Assembly: GCF_947241705.1 (NCBI RefSeq)
Contig: NC_079270.1
Span: 868,001 to 932,000, forward strand
Source: Saccharomyces mikatae IFO 1815
Lineage: Eukaryota; Ascomycota; Saccharomycetes; Saccharomycetales; Saccharomycetaceae
Direction of reading: 5' to 3'
DNA length: 64,000 nucleotides
In this document: positions 40,202-50,889 of the stretch, piece after piece
Layout of the letters: each line of letters starts with the position of its first letter
Position numbering within the stretch: position 1 is the first letter of the stretch
The notes under the pieces: model-generated
Told to the model about the DNA's origin: nothing
Database searches by the model: none
The model's input: only the letters and a program-made list of their open reading frames with translations
Program-made: the position numbers and the translations under genes

Positions 40202-41103
40202 TATTGAAATGAAGGGCGAGATATACAGTTCAGCAGAACAGTGCTAAAATTGTTCAAAGTAAATCGGCACTTGTTTCCGGCAACTTCAACTAACCAATCA
40301 ACCGGATACAGTACAATTAATACCGTGAACGAGATCTGAACATTGGGTCATAAGTATCTCAAAGACTAGTTTTTGTCCAAACGGTCGCATACTGAGCGGA
40401 ACGAGACATAGTAAGAATAATACTAAAGAAAACCCTACATTTCATTAGAACCCTAAAAAACACCAAGGTAAAACCCTAAATATATATTGGCGGCTATTTT
40501 CCCGATTTTAAAGCATAATATCTGCATTCTCCAAAGGAAAACTTTTATCAGAAATCAGTACTTTAATGACATTCATTAATTCCTTCCAAAATAAAAGTGG
40601 CAGTTCTCAAAGAATTAGAGGAGGATTCGCAAAAGTGAAAAGTAATCTTTTTGTTTGCGTTTTAGTTTGAAGGAAGCAATAGAGTATACTTGTTGTGGTG
40701 AGAAGACCTAAACAAGTTCTTCTTTACCCAAACAATGCTTCTTTGACTTTTCTTTATCAGTTTGCCACCTTTATTTATTCTAGTTACCTAAAAAAATTAC
40801 AGCTAAAAGAAAACCGTGCGTTATTACCATGGTTGATATTTTAACGAATGTTTGTGTTAACGAAGTGGTTATGTAGGGAATGAATTACCACCCTGGAAGA
40901 ACTCGTTTAAGAACAAAGTTCAGATCTGGATCAAGCTCTCGCGCCCTTTAAGTGAAAATCGCGACGCGACAAAAGGCAAATATAATGGAAGGCCACCTGG
41001 TCGAGTGTGAAGGAAAGTGTCGAAGGAAGGGCGTCTTCCTTTCACCTAGGCCTAAAGCAAAGAATTTCCTTCCCCAAATACACATCAAATAAACTATCAC
41101 ATA
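40202..41103. promoter_or_regulatory. GNT1-PMT3 divergent promoter
   Basis: This 902-bp spacer contains three AACCCTA boxes in 49 bp (40431-40479) on the GNT1 side. The rest shows T-rich patches and no gene. Confidence 0.6.
40431..40479 (+). promoter_or_regulatory. Cluster of three Tbf1-like AACCCTA boxes
   Basis: AACCCTAC (40431-40438), AACCCTAA (40449-40456) and AACCCTAA (40472-40479) are in the same orientation. Tbf1 binds ARCCCTAA in snoRNA promoters and in a limited set of protein-gene promoters. The cluster is 230-278 bp upstream of GNT1 and 625-673 bp upstream of PMT3. Confidence 0.6.
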
Positions 41104-43368
41104 ATGCCTTATAGAGTGGCGACTGGCTATCGTGAAAAGAGCACCGACGATGATTTGATATGGAGAAGGCCAATAGTAAAGGAGGAGCTTGAAGATGCTG
41201 ACAGTTTCTTAATGGAGGAAACCAGACCATATGATAAAGCCAAGAATGAGAGAGCAGCATCACGCTTGGACTACATAGTCATGCCCATCATTTTCACTGT
41301 ACTGGGTATGTTTACTAGAATGTATAAAATTGGGCGTAACAATCATGTGGTTTGGGATGAAGCTCATTTTGGTAAGTTTGGCTCTTACTACCTGAGACAC
41401 GAATTTTATCATGATGTTCACCCCCCCCTCGGAAAGATGCTTGTTGGACTGTCTGGTTATTTGGCTGGCTATAATGGTTCTTGGGACTTTCCATCTGGAG
41501 AAGTCTATCCCGAAAATGTAAATTATGTCAAAATGAGATTGTTTCAGGCAACGTTTTCATCTCTCTGCGTACCATTGGCCTATTTTACAGGGAGGGCTAT
41601 CGGATTTTCTAGGATGAGTGTTTGGCTATTTACAATTCTGGTAATTTTTGAGAACTCTTATGCAACATTAGGTAAATTCATCCTCCTGGATTCGATGCTA
41701 CTTTTTTTTACCGTATCTTCCTACTTTTGTCTTGCCAAGTTCCATACTGTGAGAAGGGTCCCATTTTCGGTTAAGTGGTGGCTGTGGTTATGCCTCACCG
41801 GGTTAAACCTGGGTTGCGCGATATCTGTGAAAATGGTAGGCCTTTTCATCATTAGTGTAGTAGGTATTTACACCATCGTCGAACTATGGAACCTCTTAAG
41901 TGATAAATCGGTAACTTGGAAGGATTACGCCAACCATTGGCTGGCAAGAATATTTGGCCTTATCATTATTCCAGTTTGCGTTTTTTTGCTATGTTTTAAA
42001 ATTCATTTTGATTTGCTATCCAATTCAGGACCAGGGGACTCTACCATGCCGTCGTTATTCCAAGCTAGCCTCAACGGTACGAAAGTGGGTAAAGGACCAC
42101 GTGATGTTGCCTTAGGGTCTTCCATTATCTCCATAAAAAATCAAGCATTAGGAGGTGCCTTATTACATTCCCATGTTCAACCATTTCCCGAAGGTTCCGA
42201 GCAGCAACAAGTGACTGTCTATGGATATAGTGATGCTAACAACGAATGGTTTTTCCAAAGAGTCAGGGGGGCCGAGCCTTGGACTGATGCTGAAAATAAT
42301 ACTGTTGAATTTATTAAGGGTGGCGGAATGTATAGATTGCTACACCGTATTACAGGCAAGAATCTACATACCCACGAAATTCCGGCTCCTGTATCGAAAA
42401 GTGAATATGAAGTTTCTGCTTACGGAGATGTTGACTTAGGTGACTACAAAGATAACTGGATTATAGAAATTACGGAGCAAGTGGGGAAAGAAGACCCAAC
42501 ACTTTTGCATCCTCTATCTACGTCTTTCCGTATCAAGAATTCTATATTGGGATGTTATTTAGCTCAGTCCGGCAAACATTTACCAGAATGGGGTTTCAGG
42601 CAAGGAGAAGTTGTCTGTTTGAAGCATACCTCCAAAAGAGATAAGAGAACCTGGTGGAATATCGAAACACATGAAAATGAAATATTACCACAGGCAAAGG
42701 ATTTTGTGTATCCAAAAACCTCGTTCTTCAGAAAGTTCATGCAGCTAAATTCGGCAATGATGGCAACGAATAATGCCTTGGTACCAAACCCCGAAAAGTT
42801 TGATGGAATAGCTTCATCCGCTTGGCAATGGCCAACCCTGAACGTCGGAATAAGATTATGCGAGTGGAGTGAAAAATCTATAAAATACTTTTTGATAGGA
42901 TCTCCTGCGTCTGTCTGGCCCTCAAGTATTGCAGTTTGCGCACTGGTAATACACGTTATATCTTTAATTCTAAGATGGCAAAGGCAATGCGTTGTTCTGT
43001 CTGATCCAGTTGGACGCGATGTGTTCTTTATGGCGGCCGTCTATCCGTTACTTGCCTGGATTTTGCATTATATGCCATTTGTAATCATGTCAAGAGTTGT
43101 ATATGCTCATCACTATCTGCCCACTCTTTACTTTGCCTTAATGATCTTGTCATATTACTTCGATATGATTACCAAACGCTGGGCCACAAAAAAGAATACT
43201 GGAAAACTACTTAGACTCAGCGCTTATATTGCATACGGATCATTGGTCATTACTGGTTTTTTTTATTTTTCTCCATTCAGCTTTGGGATGGATGGTCCAG
43301 TAGAAGATTATGCGTACTTGGCATGGCTACCTACGTGGCAAATTGTTGAAGATATACGTAATAGATAG
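41104..43368 (+). CDS. PMT3: Pmt3, protein O-mannosyltransferase
   Basis: The product is 754 aa. Pmt3 transfers mannose from dolichyl-phosphate mannose to Ser/Thr of secretory proteins in the ER lumen. It belongs to the PMT2 subfamily, pairs with Pmt1 or Pmt5, and is the duplicate partner of Pmt2. The lumenal catalytic Asp-Glu pair is at Asp85-Glu86 ([10 protein letters not shown]). Hydrophobic helices occupy about residues 55-310 and 595-740. Between them lie three MIR repeats (about 325-525; for example [20 protein letters not shown]). The lumenal loop [10 protein letters not shown] is conserved. The start is the first ATG, with the sequence [20 protein letters not shown]. Confidence 0.97.
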   Translation: MPYRVATGYREKSTDDDLIWRRPIVKEELEDADSFLMEETRPYDKAKNERAASRLDYIVMPIIFTVLGMFTRMYKIGRNNHVVWDEAHFGKFGSYYLRHEFYHDVHPPLGKMLVGLSGYLAGYNGSWDFPSGEVYPENVNYVKMRLFQATFSSLCVPLAYFTGRAIGFSRMSVWLFTILVIFENSYATLGKFILLDSMLLFFTVSSYFCLAKFHTVRRVPFSVKWWLWLCLTGLNLGCAISVKMVGLFIISVVGIYTIVELWNLLSDKSVTWKDYANHWLARIFGLIIIPVCVFLLCFKIHFDLLSNSGPGDSTMPSLFQASLNGTKVGKGPRDVALGSSIISIKNQALGGALLHSHVQPFPEGSEQQQVTVYGYSDANNEWFFQRVRGAEPWTDAENNTVEFIKGGGMYRLLHRITGKNLHTHEIPAPVSKSEYEVSAYGDVDLGDYKDNWIIEITEQVGKEDPTLLHPLSTSFRIKNSILGCYLAQSGKHLPEWGFRQGEVVCLKHTSKRDKRTWWNIETHENEILPQAKDFVYPKTSFFRKFMQLNSAMMATNNALVPNPEKFDGIASSAWQWPTLNVGIRLCEWSEKSIKYFLIGSPASVWPSSIAVCALVIHVISLILRWQRQCVVLSDPVGRDVFFMAAVYPLLAWILHYMPFVIMSRVVYAHHYLPTLYFALMILSYYFDMITKRWATKKNTGKLLRLSAYIAYGSLVITGFFYFSPFSFGMDGPVEDYAYLAWLPTWQIVEDIRNR

Positions 43369-43681
43369 ATGTATAGAGAGGTTTAAAAGTATTTTTTACC
43401 ATATAAAAGAAAAGTTACATGAAACGTGAGACAATATTATTGACTATTTCCTCCTTTTTAACGTAGAAAGATACTGTAACTTCAACTACGTGAAGCTATT
43501 GATTTAATTTAGTCCTGAAGAAAGTGCGAAAAAAAAAGCTAAAGTATTAAACACTTGTATGTAAAGATATGTGAAATGTATTATATTACTGTCAGAGATT
43601 CTTTTATAATCAGATTTATGGTTTTCGCTATATAAGTAAAAGTCTCTGGTGAATGAATAGCTTCAGTATATGTTATAAAGT
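43369..43681. other. PMT3-LDB19 convergent spacer
   Basis: This 313-bp AT-rich stretch lies between two 3' ends. I see nothing in it beyond probable termination sequence. Confidence 0.5.
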
Positions 43682-46225
43682 TTATTGAGTTATTCTATTG
43701 GAATCCAAAAAATCGGAAAAGCTTTGTACTCTAATATCTCTCGTGCTATGTGGTGTCAACACTTGTCCACGGAAAGGTACGCTACCCTGGACACTAATAA
43801 CGCGTTCTAGTGGAGGCGATTGAACTGTAGTAAGCGATCTTTGTGACGTGGTAGCAGAATGATAATGATGTGCAGTTGGCGGTATCGTTAGTTTGTTTTG
43901 TGTAACTGTCATATCTTGCATATTAGAATCTGATTGGTTATGTTGGCTACCATTATCCCCGTCATCGTCATCATCATCGTCATCATCATAATCATCATGA
44001 TCATCATCGTCATTATTATTATCATCAGTATCAGTATCATCGTCATCATCATGATCATCACTACTACCCACAAAATCATTTGCTGATCCAACTGGGGTAC
44101 TCATCGCTGAATAAAGTTTGTTTCTTGTTTTATTATTTATAGAGAGCTCGTAACGTGGTGGTGAGAGCAATTTGACATCTTGGTAAATGGGGGGAACTTC
44201 TTCGTCCCAAGAGATTCCAAGTCCAGATCTTTCAGTAACTGTTACCCTAAACTGCATTCTTAAAACTCGTGCAGCACCAGTGGGAACACTCACTATATTG
44301 GAGTTATTATTACAATTAGTTATCTTCTCTTTATTGACACTATGATTAGATTTATTACTGTTCACGGGCATTAAATCTTCAGGCTCCATACGCCGTATCT
44401 TTGGCGCGTTTCTGTTTGCAAACATCGGAGATAATTCTGCTAAACGCTGATCGGGATTATGAACATTCATTATGCTGCTGCTAGTTTCTTTCCTGTTTGT
44501 GGAGTTTGTTTTACGTATGGGTTGCCCATTAGCATACTGTAAGGTTTCTTCAGCAACAACAATTTCCACTGCCAAGATATGACTAACATATAAACCCAGG
44601 TTTGGATCTTGTATATCGCAAGCCACATTGATGCTGGATTTTTTATTGTTTGTGATAGGAACTTTCTGTGTTGAGGCGTGCATTACCGGGTTAGAGACGC
44701 CTGAGTCAAGCCCCATACAATCTATTTCCGTGACTAGCTCGATCTTTCCATTATTATCAAAATCTGTCTTCCATCCACTCTTCATTTCCCCCTTAGAGAT
44801 TATCCGAACCTCTTCTGTAAATAAAGTGCTATTGTTTTTCAACTCTTGTTGAAGCTGTTGCTGCCTCGCACGCTGTTGTTGCATTAGTAATTCTTGACGT
44901 AAAGCATCGTCGCTAGGATGAATAAATTCGCTACCGGGCTGGTCGTCTTCATCTTCATTAACAGGATTTTCATTATCCAGTCCAACATTATCGGTTGCTA
45001 CTGAATCCGAAGAATAAGGTACTTGTTCGTGAATCTGCTCACCTGGTAATCTTTGCGACGGCATATTATCCAAAGAATTTACGGCAACCCTAATTTGTGG
45101 ACCCAGTTCACCATAACGCTTGATATGACTGCGAGGCTTTTTCCCTTTTTCTGATTCTTTTACTTTAACCTGCTCTTCTAATTGCCTCAGTTCATGCTTA
45201 TGCATTGGACATGCATGAGCTTTAACTCTTGTGGTTTCTTCAATCCTCCAACTCAATCTACGCATTCTCCATCTTCTATCCCCAGAGGACACTCCATCCA
45301 ATTTCATCTCCAAGGGAAAAGTTGATTTGGGATAAATAACATTGGGAAGGACAGCTGCAGCGGTTAATTCTGTGGGAGGGAACACTCTTAAAGAATTCTT
45401 ATCAGGCCCACGCGGTATACTTCGAGTTACGGCAATAGGCATCACTAGTTGCAACAATTGATTTTTAGGAGACGTTACTTCTTTCCTAGGATTAGAGGAA
45501 GTTGAAGAGAGAGAATTTCTATAAGGGTCCATATAGGTTACAACTGCAATAAGTTCGTACTTGACTCGGGTCTCAGCTGCAGCCCCCAGCGACGAAGAGC
45601 ATGGCACAGATCCTGGTATAAGATATGAGAATGGGTAAGAGTGACTTCCGACAGAGAGATCATGAGTATTTTTCTGGATTTCCCAACTTTTCATATTCGT
45701 AATCTTTGTTTTACAATTCATACAGGTTTGCATGGAGGAAACATTGGGTACAAACGGCTTGTGGAAGTAGATCTTCTGTACCAAGTTTAGTGTGACTGAA
45801 GTAATTGTGATTTTAGTATATCCAGCCATTATCCTTAAATTGGCGGGCGTGGGAGAATGTAACGTAGAGCCAGACGAAGTTGAAGGGGAGATATTAGATG
45901 TTGATGTTGATAAGCTCGACAATCTAGATGAAAGTGCTGAACCAAAGGTACTCTTTCTTTTTAAGCTTTTGGTACTACTCGAGGTATTAGATTCTTTAGT
46001 CTTTAAGGTATTATCTTCGTTATTGCAATAAGGGTCAATTACCGTAACAGTGAAAAGTCCACTTAATACAGCACCTGATGATTCCATAGCGGATCCATAA
46101 AGAACACATGGTGGTGATTCTATATCAATGGAAAGAGCTAATGGAGGACATTGTCCCTTCTTGTTGCTGTTAATGTTTGAAGTATGACTGGGTTGATGAC
46201 CTGATGTAAGCCGTGAAAATGCCAT
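43682..46225 (-). CDS. LDB19: Ldb19/Art1, arrestin-related adaptor for Rsp5
   Basis: The product is 847 aa, about 30 longer than S. cerevisiae Ldb19 as I recall it. Art1 recruits the ubiquitin ligase Rsp5 to amino-acid permeases such as Can1 and Mup1 for endocytosis. The arrestin-like fold spans the N-terminal 330 residues or so and a second part around 450-690, with a Cys-x2-Cys pair in MQTCMNCKTKITNM. Two PPxY motifs for the Rsp5 WW domains are visible near residues 677 and 688 (PPIY and PPRY). An Asp-rich tract (about 718-760) built from GAT/GAC repeats replaces a much less acidic segment in S. cerevisiae. The last 25 residues, including VPFRGQVLTPHSTRDIRVQS, are conserved. Confidence 0.95.
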   Translation of the reverse strand: MAFSRLTSGHQPSHTSNINSNKKGQCPPLALSIDIESPPCVLYGSAMESSGAVLSGLFTVTVIDPYCNNEDNTLKTKESNTSSSTKSLKRKSTFGSALSSRLSSLSTSTSNISPSTSSGSTLHSPTPANLRIMAGYTKITITSVTLNLVQKIYFHKPFVPNVSSMQTCMNCKTKITNMKSWEIQKNTHDLSVGSHSYPFSYLIPGSVPCSSSLGAAAETRVKYELIAVVTYMDPYRNSLSSTSSNPRKEVTSPKNQLLQLVMPIAVTRSIPRGPDKNSLRVFPPTELTAAAVLPNVIYPKSTFPLEMKLDGVSSGDRRWRMRRLSWRIEETTRVKAHACPMHKHELRQLEEQVKVKESEKGKKPRSHIKRYGELGPQIRVAVNSLDNMPSQRLPGEQIHEQVPYSSDSVATDNVGLDNENPVNEDEDDQPGSEFIHPSDDALRQELLMQQQRARQQQLQQELKNNSTLFTEEVRIISKGEMKSGWKTDFDNNGKIELVTEIDCMGLDSGVSNPVMHASTQKVPITNNKKSSINVACDIQDPNLGLYVSHILAVEIVVAEETLQYANGQPIRKTNSTNRKETSSSIMNVHNPDQRLAELSPMFANRNAPKIRRMEPEDLMPVNSNKSNHSVNKEKITNCNNNSNIVSVPTGAARVLRMQFRVTVTERSGLGISWDEEVPPIYQDVKLLSPPRYELSINNKTRNKLYSAMSTPVGSANDFVGSSDDHDDDDDTDTDDNNNDDDDHDDYDDDDDDDDDGDNGSQHNQSDSNMQDMTVTQNKLTIPPTAHHYHSATTSQRSLTTVQSPPLERVISVQGSVPFRGQVLTPHSTRDIRVQSFSDFLDSNRITQ
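43961..44060 (-). repeat. In-frame Asp-codon microsatellite in LDB19
   Basis: This is a run of GAT/GAC-type triplets with AAT, TAT, CAT and ACT interruptions. It codes for a tract of mostly Asp with some Asn, His, Thr and Tyr. Such tracts grow and shrink in whole codons, which explains much of the extra length of this LDB19. Confidence 0.85.
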
Positions 46226-46697
46226 GCTAGGATGTATTTTTTTATGATATGTACAATAGATAGGAATAAAATATCAAATTGGTGTTGAAACTTCGACCAC
46301 AGCGTTCTCCTTCGAAAAGCAAGCTATAACGTGGCTCCACTTATGATTTCGAAATCAGAAGCTTATATACGGCAAAAAGAAGAGAAAAGTGATAACTAAT
46401 AGGATAAAGCAGACACACTTAATTAGAATTATTGTTCAGATTATTCAGAGTAATTTTTAGAGTGAAAAATTGTTTACAATATATACAAATGGTGCTTTTG
46501 GTTAGTTCGTAAGCCATCGAAAGTCTGTTCAACGTACTTTTTCATCAAAGCTTCTGTCAAAAGAAAAAAAATCGTTAATAGCGACACAATCGAGGAATTA
46601 ACTATTATATACTAAAGAAGAGTACGAATTTGATGGTTACTAATATTATGTATACCTGATCTTAAACTTCGGGATACGAGGGTTTCCTTCGAAAATT
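46226..46697. other. LDB19 promoter and PRO2 3' flank
   Basis: This 472-bp AT-rich spacer lies between tandem minus-strand genes. I see no clear named site and no gene. Confidence 0.45.
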
Positions 46698-48068
46698 TTA
46701 CAATGTAACTGTCTTTAAATCTAAATCCTTGTGAACAAAGGCCTTATTACCGCCAGCACCAAGATAGTCACTTGCCACCTGGCCATCGCCCCTTATTTGA
46801 TATTGATAACTGACCAGGCCGTCCAAACCGACTGGTCCACGAGCATGAATCTTAGAGGTGGAAATACCCACCTCAGCACCAAAACCGTATCTGAAACCAT
46901 CGGCAAATCTGGTCGATGCGTTCCAGTAAACACCGGAGGAGTCAACGCCCTTCATGAACTTTTCAGCCTTTGATTTGTTTTCCGTTACAATAGCGTCAGT
47001 GTGTCTTGAAGAGTGTGTATTTATATGTTGAATGGCCTCTTCGGTAGATGTAACAAATTTTGCAGCTAAATCCAAAGATAAGAATTCCTTATCGAAATCC
47101 TCCTGTTCGTTGGCATCAACAATCTTGGATTGAATTTCTTTTGTCAACTGACCTAATTCGTTTAGTTTATCAAAGTATGCACTCTTCAAGTCCTTCGTAG
47201 CATGAATAGTCACACTGCCTTTTAAAGTTAGATTTTCCAGAACTTCCCACCATTTCGACAACTTGGGGTTAATTAACAACGTTTCCATAGCGTTACAACC
47301 AGCTGGGTAGTTGGTCTTAGCGTCCAAACTAATTCTTTTAGCCTTGGCCAAATCAGCCTCTTCGTCCAAGTAAATCGAGCAGATACCATCTGCATGACCT
47401 AACACCGGAATCTTTGTGGTGTCCTTGATTTTTCTCACCAAGGCATTGGAGCCACGAGGAACAACTAAGTCAATGTACTCATCTTGATCCAACAGATCGG
47501 AAACATCTTGTCGGGTCTCGATCAATTGTACAGAGCCAACAGGAACACCAGTTTCATTTTGGAATTGCGCAATGGTGTTATTAACGATTATTGCCATCTC
47601 CCTGAATGTGTTTACAGACTCTTTACCACCTTTCAAGATTGCAGCATTTCCCGATTTGATACTCAATGCAGTGATATTAGCAATTACTTCTGGACGAGAT
47701 TCAAAGATAACCAACAAAACACCAACTGGAGCAGTGACTTGGTACAAGGTTAAACCATCATCTAATTCCCTGGCCATCTTAACCTTGCCAACAGGGTCTT
47801 CCAACTCGGCAACATCCTTGACACCTTGTAACATAACATCGAATTTATCTCCTTTGAATAGGTCAAGACGTTTCAATAAAGAATCCGCCAGACCAGTCTC
47901 TTTGGCAACAGCCAAATCAATTTTATTCGCTTCTTCAATGGCATGTGCGTTAGCTTTTAGGGCATCGTGAATTCTGTACAAAATATCTGATCTACCTTCG
48001 TTCGAGATGGTTTTTAAAATATTACCAGCTTTACGGGCATTTTGTGCTATTTGCTGTGAATTGGACAT
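46698..48068 (-). CDS. PRO2: Gamma-glutamyl phosphate reductase (proline synthesis)
   Basis: The product is 456 aa, the S. cerevisiae length. Pro2 reduces gamma-glutamyl phosphate with NADPH to glutamate semialdehyde, the second step of proline synthesis. It has the aldehyde-dehydrogenase-like fold. The catalytic Cys258 sits in NYPAGCNAMETLLI. Conserved family blocks include TAPVGVLLVIFESRPEV and the C-terminal IHARGPVGLDGLVSYQYQIR. I chose the ATG at 48068 (MSNSQQIAQNARKAG). The frame is open for 16 more codons but only to a TTG. A perfect Gcn4 site about 135 bp upstream points to general amino-acid control. Confidence 0.98.
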   Translation of the reverse strand: MSNSQQIAQNARKAGNILKTISNEGRSDILYRIHDALKANAHAIEEANKIDLAVAKETGLADSLLKRLDLFKGDKFDVMLQGVKDVAELEDPVGKVKMARELDDGLTLYQVTAPVGVLLVIFESRPEVIANITALSIKSGNAAILKGGKESVNTFREMAIIVNNTIAQFQNETGVPVGSVQLIETRQDVSDLLDQDEYIDLVVPRGSNALVRKIKDTTKIPVLGHADGICSIYLDEEADLAKAKRISLDAKTNYPAGCNAMETLLINPKLSKWWEVLENLTLKGSVTIHATKDLKSAYFDKLNELGQLTKEIQSKIVDANEQEDFDKEFLSLDLAAKFVTSTEEAIQHINTHSSRHTDAIVTENKSKAEKFMKGVDSSGVYWNASTRFADGFRYGFGAEVGISTSKIHARGPVGLDGLVSYQYQIRGDGQVASDYLGAGGNKAFVHKDLDLKTVTL

Positions 48069-48407
48069 CTTTGTATTGCTTACTTGTGTTCCTCCTGTTC
48101 TTACTCTCTTTACCAACGCCTATGTTAATGTGCTCCGATGCATTTGCTTTTTTTTCCTTTTTTTAAAGCTTCAAGAAAATACCTACCGCCTTCCTCAATT
48201 TTTGACTCATTAACTCTATGCCAGAAAGGAAGATAAAAATTTTAGTCATTGCTCTATCTTTCCTATCTGGATGATCCAAATATCCAAATGTCTATGCGCG
48301 TTTATTAATGCGTATTATATAATATATATGGGATTTATATTATTATGCTAGAGGATAACTTTTTATCTGTATGTGTACCTCTTTTGTGAAATGACTAGTT
48401 TTTGATT
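48069..48407. other. PRO2 promoter and FRT1 3' flank
   Basis: This 339-bp stretch contains the Gcn4 site (48203-48209). An AT-only alternating patch near 48314-48330 is probably part of the FRT1 terminator. Confidence 0.6.
48203..48209. promoter_or_regulatory. Gcn4 site upstream of PRO2
   Basis: TGACTCA is a perfect Gcn4 core, 135-141 bp upstream of the PRO2 start codon. It is the second perfect Gcn4 site in an intergenic region of this window, after CPA1. Confidence 0.65.
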
Positions 48408-50216
48408 CTAAAGAGTAAAATATCGAGTTACCAAATTTTTGACATAAACGATGAAACCGCACATTAAAACCAATGCAATAATGTCAATGATGAAGTATCT
48501 ATACAAGTATATGGATTTCGTATTATTCTTCGATTTGTTCAACATGTTCTTTAGCTCTATCAAACTATCCATTTCTCTTAGGGAGGACTTTTGTTTAGTT
48601 AATTTTTCCTGGCAAATTTCCATTCTCCTTTCTAATCCTTGTAATTGCCCTACGCTTTCTTCCACTGAGATTTTTAATTCGTTAATGAATGCCCTATCGT
48701 CCTTTTCGTCAAAGTCTGATCTTAACTTGACCAAAAATTGGTCAACAACTGTCGTTCGCAAGGCAGTCATTTCGTCTAATAAAAGAGTTAACTCTCCTGA
48801 TAAAAAATCATATTTTTGTATCGTCTTTTGAACGTTGTTTTCATTTTTGATTATTGTATCACTTAAATTTTTTCTCATTTCGCTTTCGATTTTCAAAAGA
48901 AGTGTTGAAATATGATTTTGATAATAATTTAATTCATCAATGTTATTATTCAAATTCGAATTACTCTTGGAAACGGAATTTGAACTGGAATCAGTAGTAA
49001 TGGCAGAACTGTTTTTATTGTTTATATTCAATACGGTCTTGGTCTTCGTGGAACAGTCTACAGACTGTTGTCTACTTGGTAAAGACTTAAATGCCAACAT
49101 ATCAGGGCCCGGGACGGCTGAAGAGCTTGAAGAGCTCCTTACTTTGCTATTATTAGCCAAAACGCCTAAAGAAGGATATACACCGTTTAAGTTTCTTCGG
49201 TCTACATCCTCTGAATCTGATGATGCAGATGATGTGGATGAGAAAGCAGATGATGAACAAAAAGTTGGTAAATTAGAACGAGAATACAAAAATGATGAAG
49301 AGTCATTAGCGCCTGATCCGTCCAAGTCATGGTAAAACAAAGATGTACTGGGTGAAGAGTTAACAGATATTTGTGATTGAGAATGCATGTTCCCTAATTT
49401 AATGCCGCCAGCGGTAGATGAGGGCTCAAACACTACCGACTCTCTCAACGTATCAAAGGAGTCTGGATTGCCCAACGAAGGCTGTAAAAATTGGTTCACC
49501 AGTCGTTTTCTTTCGTAATCAAAAGAACCTGCAGATGATCTGCGCTGCGAAGAGGAGGAGCCCTGTATTTGGTTGAAAGCTAAGCCTGTATGACAGCTTT
49601 GGAAAACAGACATCGACCCACGACGTCCTTTACTAAGGCAAGTCATTCTAGCCCTATTGGAGTTGAAATCGGTTTTGGGTGACACTCTAAATGGCTCATC
49701 TAAGCTGGAAGCCCCACTATATGACCGATTGTGACGACTCACTCTGTTATCAATGTCATCTTCGAACAAAAAGTCACTAAACTTCCCTGTTTTGGTGGAC
49801 CCCAAGACAGGTAGACTAGACATCTCTAACGAACGCTGCCGTATCCCATGCATCCGACTTTTCGTCACATGCAAGTGTTTCTTGTCATGTAACGCCGGCT
49901 GTTTCTGTTTCTGTTTCTCCTTCTCCCTTTCCTTTTGCAACAGCGATCCAAGGTTGACCTCAGTACTCGGCCTTGGTATCACAGGATTATCATTCACCGC
50001 TATAACAGGTAGTCTAGATGACGATTTAGAAAAGTGTGCTATAGTTGTATTAGTTTGGGCGGGCTGCTGCTGCCGCTGCAAAATAGGTTCTTTTACTTTC
50101 ACTGAATCACCACTGGACGCCCTTCTTCCCTTACAAAACCCGCTTGAGAACGAAGGGGGTAACAAAGTACAGTTTCTTGATCCAGGATTCTCCATTCTGT
50201 CAATTAGCAAGTTCAT
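48408..50216 (-). CDS. FRT1: Frt1/Hph1, ER tail-anchored calcineurin substrate
   Basis: The product is 602 aa, as in S. cerevisiae. Frt1 is an ER membrane protein, dephosphorylated by calcineurin, that supports growth under high sodium, alkaline pH and wall stress. Frt2 is its duplicate partner. The calcineurin docking motif PVIAVN is at residues 70-75. The middle is Ser/Asn-rich and disordered. A coiled-coil region covers about 430-560 (for example [20 protein letters not shown]). A single C-terminal hydrophobic helix ([18 protein letters not shown]) forms the tail anchor. I chose the ATG at 50216. A GTG two codons earlier is in frame but not a likely start. Confidence 0.95.
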   Translation of the reverse strand: MNLLIDRMENPGSRNCTLLPPSFSSGFCKGRRASSGDSVKVKEPILQRQQQPAQTNTTIAHFSKSSSRLPVIAVNDNPVIPRPSTEVNLGSLLQKEREKEKQKQKQPALHDKKHLHVTKSRMHGIRQRSLEMSSLPVLGSTKTGKFSDFLFEDDIDNRVSRHNRSYSGASSLDEPFRVSPKTDFNSNRARMTCLSKGRRGSMSVFQSCHTGLAFNQIQGSSSSQRRSSAGSFDYERKRLVNQFLQPSLGNPDSFDTLRESVVFEPSSTAGGIKLGNMHSQSQISVNSSPSTSLFYHDLDGSGANDSSSFLYSRSNLPTFCSSSAFSSTSSASSDSEDVDRRNLNGVYPSLGVLANNSKVRSSSSSSAVPGPDMLAFKSLPSRQQSVDCSTKTKTVLNINNKNSSAITTDSSSNSVSKSNSNLNNNIDELNYYQNHISTLLLKIESEMRKNLSDTIIKNENNVQKTIQKYDFLSGELTLLLDEMTALRTTVVDQFLVKLRSDFDEKDDRAFINELKISVEESVGQLQGLERRMEICQEKLTKQKSSLREMDSLIELKNMLNKSKNNTKSIYLYRYFIIDIIALVLMCGFIVYVKNLVTRYFTL

Positions 50217-50889
50217 TTTCACTTCAACCTATCAGCTAAAAACCAAAAGGATAGAAAGGCAGAATATAGAGTAATAGGAAACTCTTTCCCTCCAAAAATA
50301 GAGCGTGATATATTCGAACCTTGTCTAGCGAGGAACAGGCTCGAATACGCCTCTGGAATTCTGCCACCGTTTTATCTTTCTTCCTGAAGTACGATCTGTC
50401 AAGAAGCCGTTTCTCGATGCTTATCCAATTTAGTTCTACGCTGTTAAATCCAAAACCCCAACAAAAAAATTAGACCTACTGCCAGCAGGGCTATGAAGGA
50501 GTATAGGTTAGGCTATAACTAATTTATGAATTTAAACCTAATGTTATAATTACTGAAACAAAGGTTAAATCATTACCCGACCCAGGGTTTTTTGTGTGAT
50601 TCCTTTTCTTTTTTTTGTTTATGATCGCGCTTCTCGAAAAGCCAAATATCAGGTATCGCAAACATGCCTTCATATGTTTCATAGATCTATCATCCTTGCA
50701 GGGCCAATCAGAAAGCAAAAAAGTGTTTACTAGGACACTCTACATTTCTCAGCTGAAGTTATTTATTTGACTTCTACCTGCTTACTTGTTTTTCGTTTTG
50801 AAGGTATTGTTCGACGCCAGTCCATTGTACAGCGATACATATACTATTTTAAATATAAGACATAAAACCACAGCTATTACGGACCTAGA
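50217..50889. other. FRT1-MYO2 divergent promoter
   Basis: This 673-bp spacer holds a Reb1 site (50573-50579). I looked for a tRNA around TTCGAACC at 50313 but no A-box or stems fit. No gene is visible. Confidence 0.5.
50573..50579 (+). promoter_or_regulatory. Reb1 site between FRT1 and MYO2
   Basis: TTACCCG lies about 310 bp upstream of MYO2 and 357 bp upstream of FRT1, so it could serve both promoters. Confidence 0.45.

Noticed and set aside
48069-48116. 16-residue basic N-terminal extension of PRO2 that could look like a mitochondrial presequence
   Set aside because: It begins at TTG. The ATG at 48068 gives exactly the family length.
49753-50274. 173-codon frame opposite FRT1
   Set aside because: It runs antisense to a well-conserved gene and corresponds to the dubious S. 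cerevisiae ORF YOR325W; its Ser/Cys/Phe-rich content mirrors FRT1 codons.
50310-50360. TTCGAACC and GGCTCGAATAC, resembling tRNA B boxes
   Set aside because: There is no matching A box, acceptor stem or T-stem on either strand.
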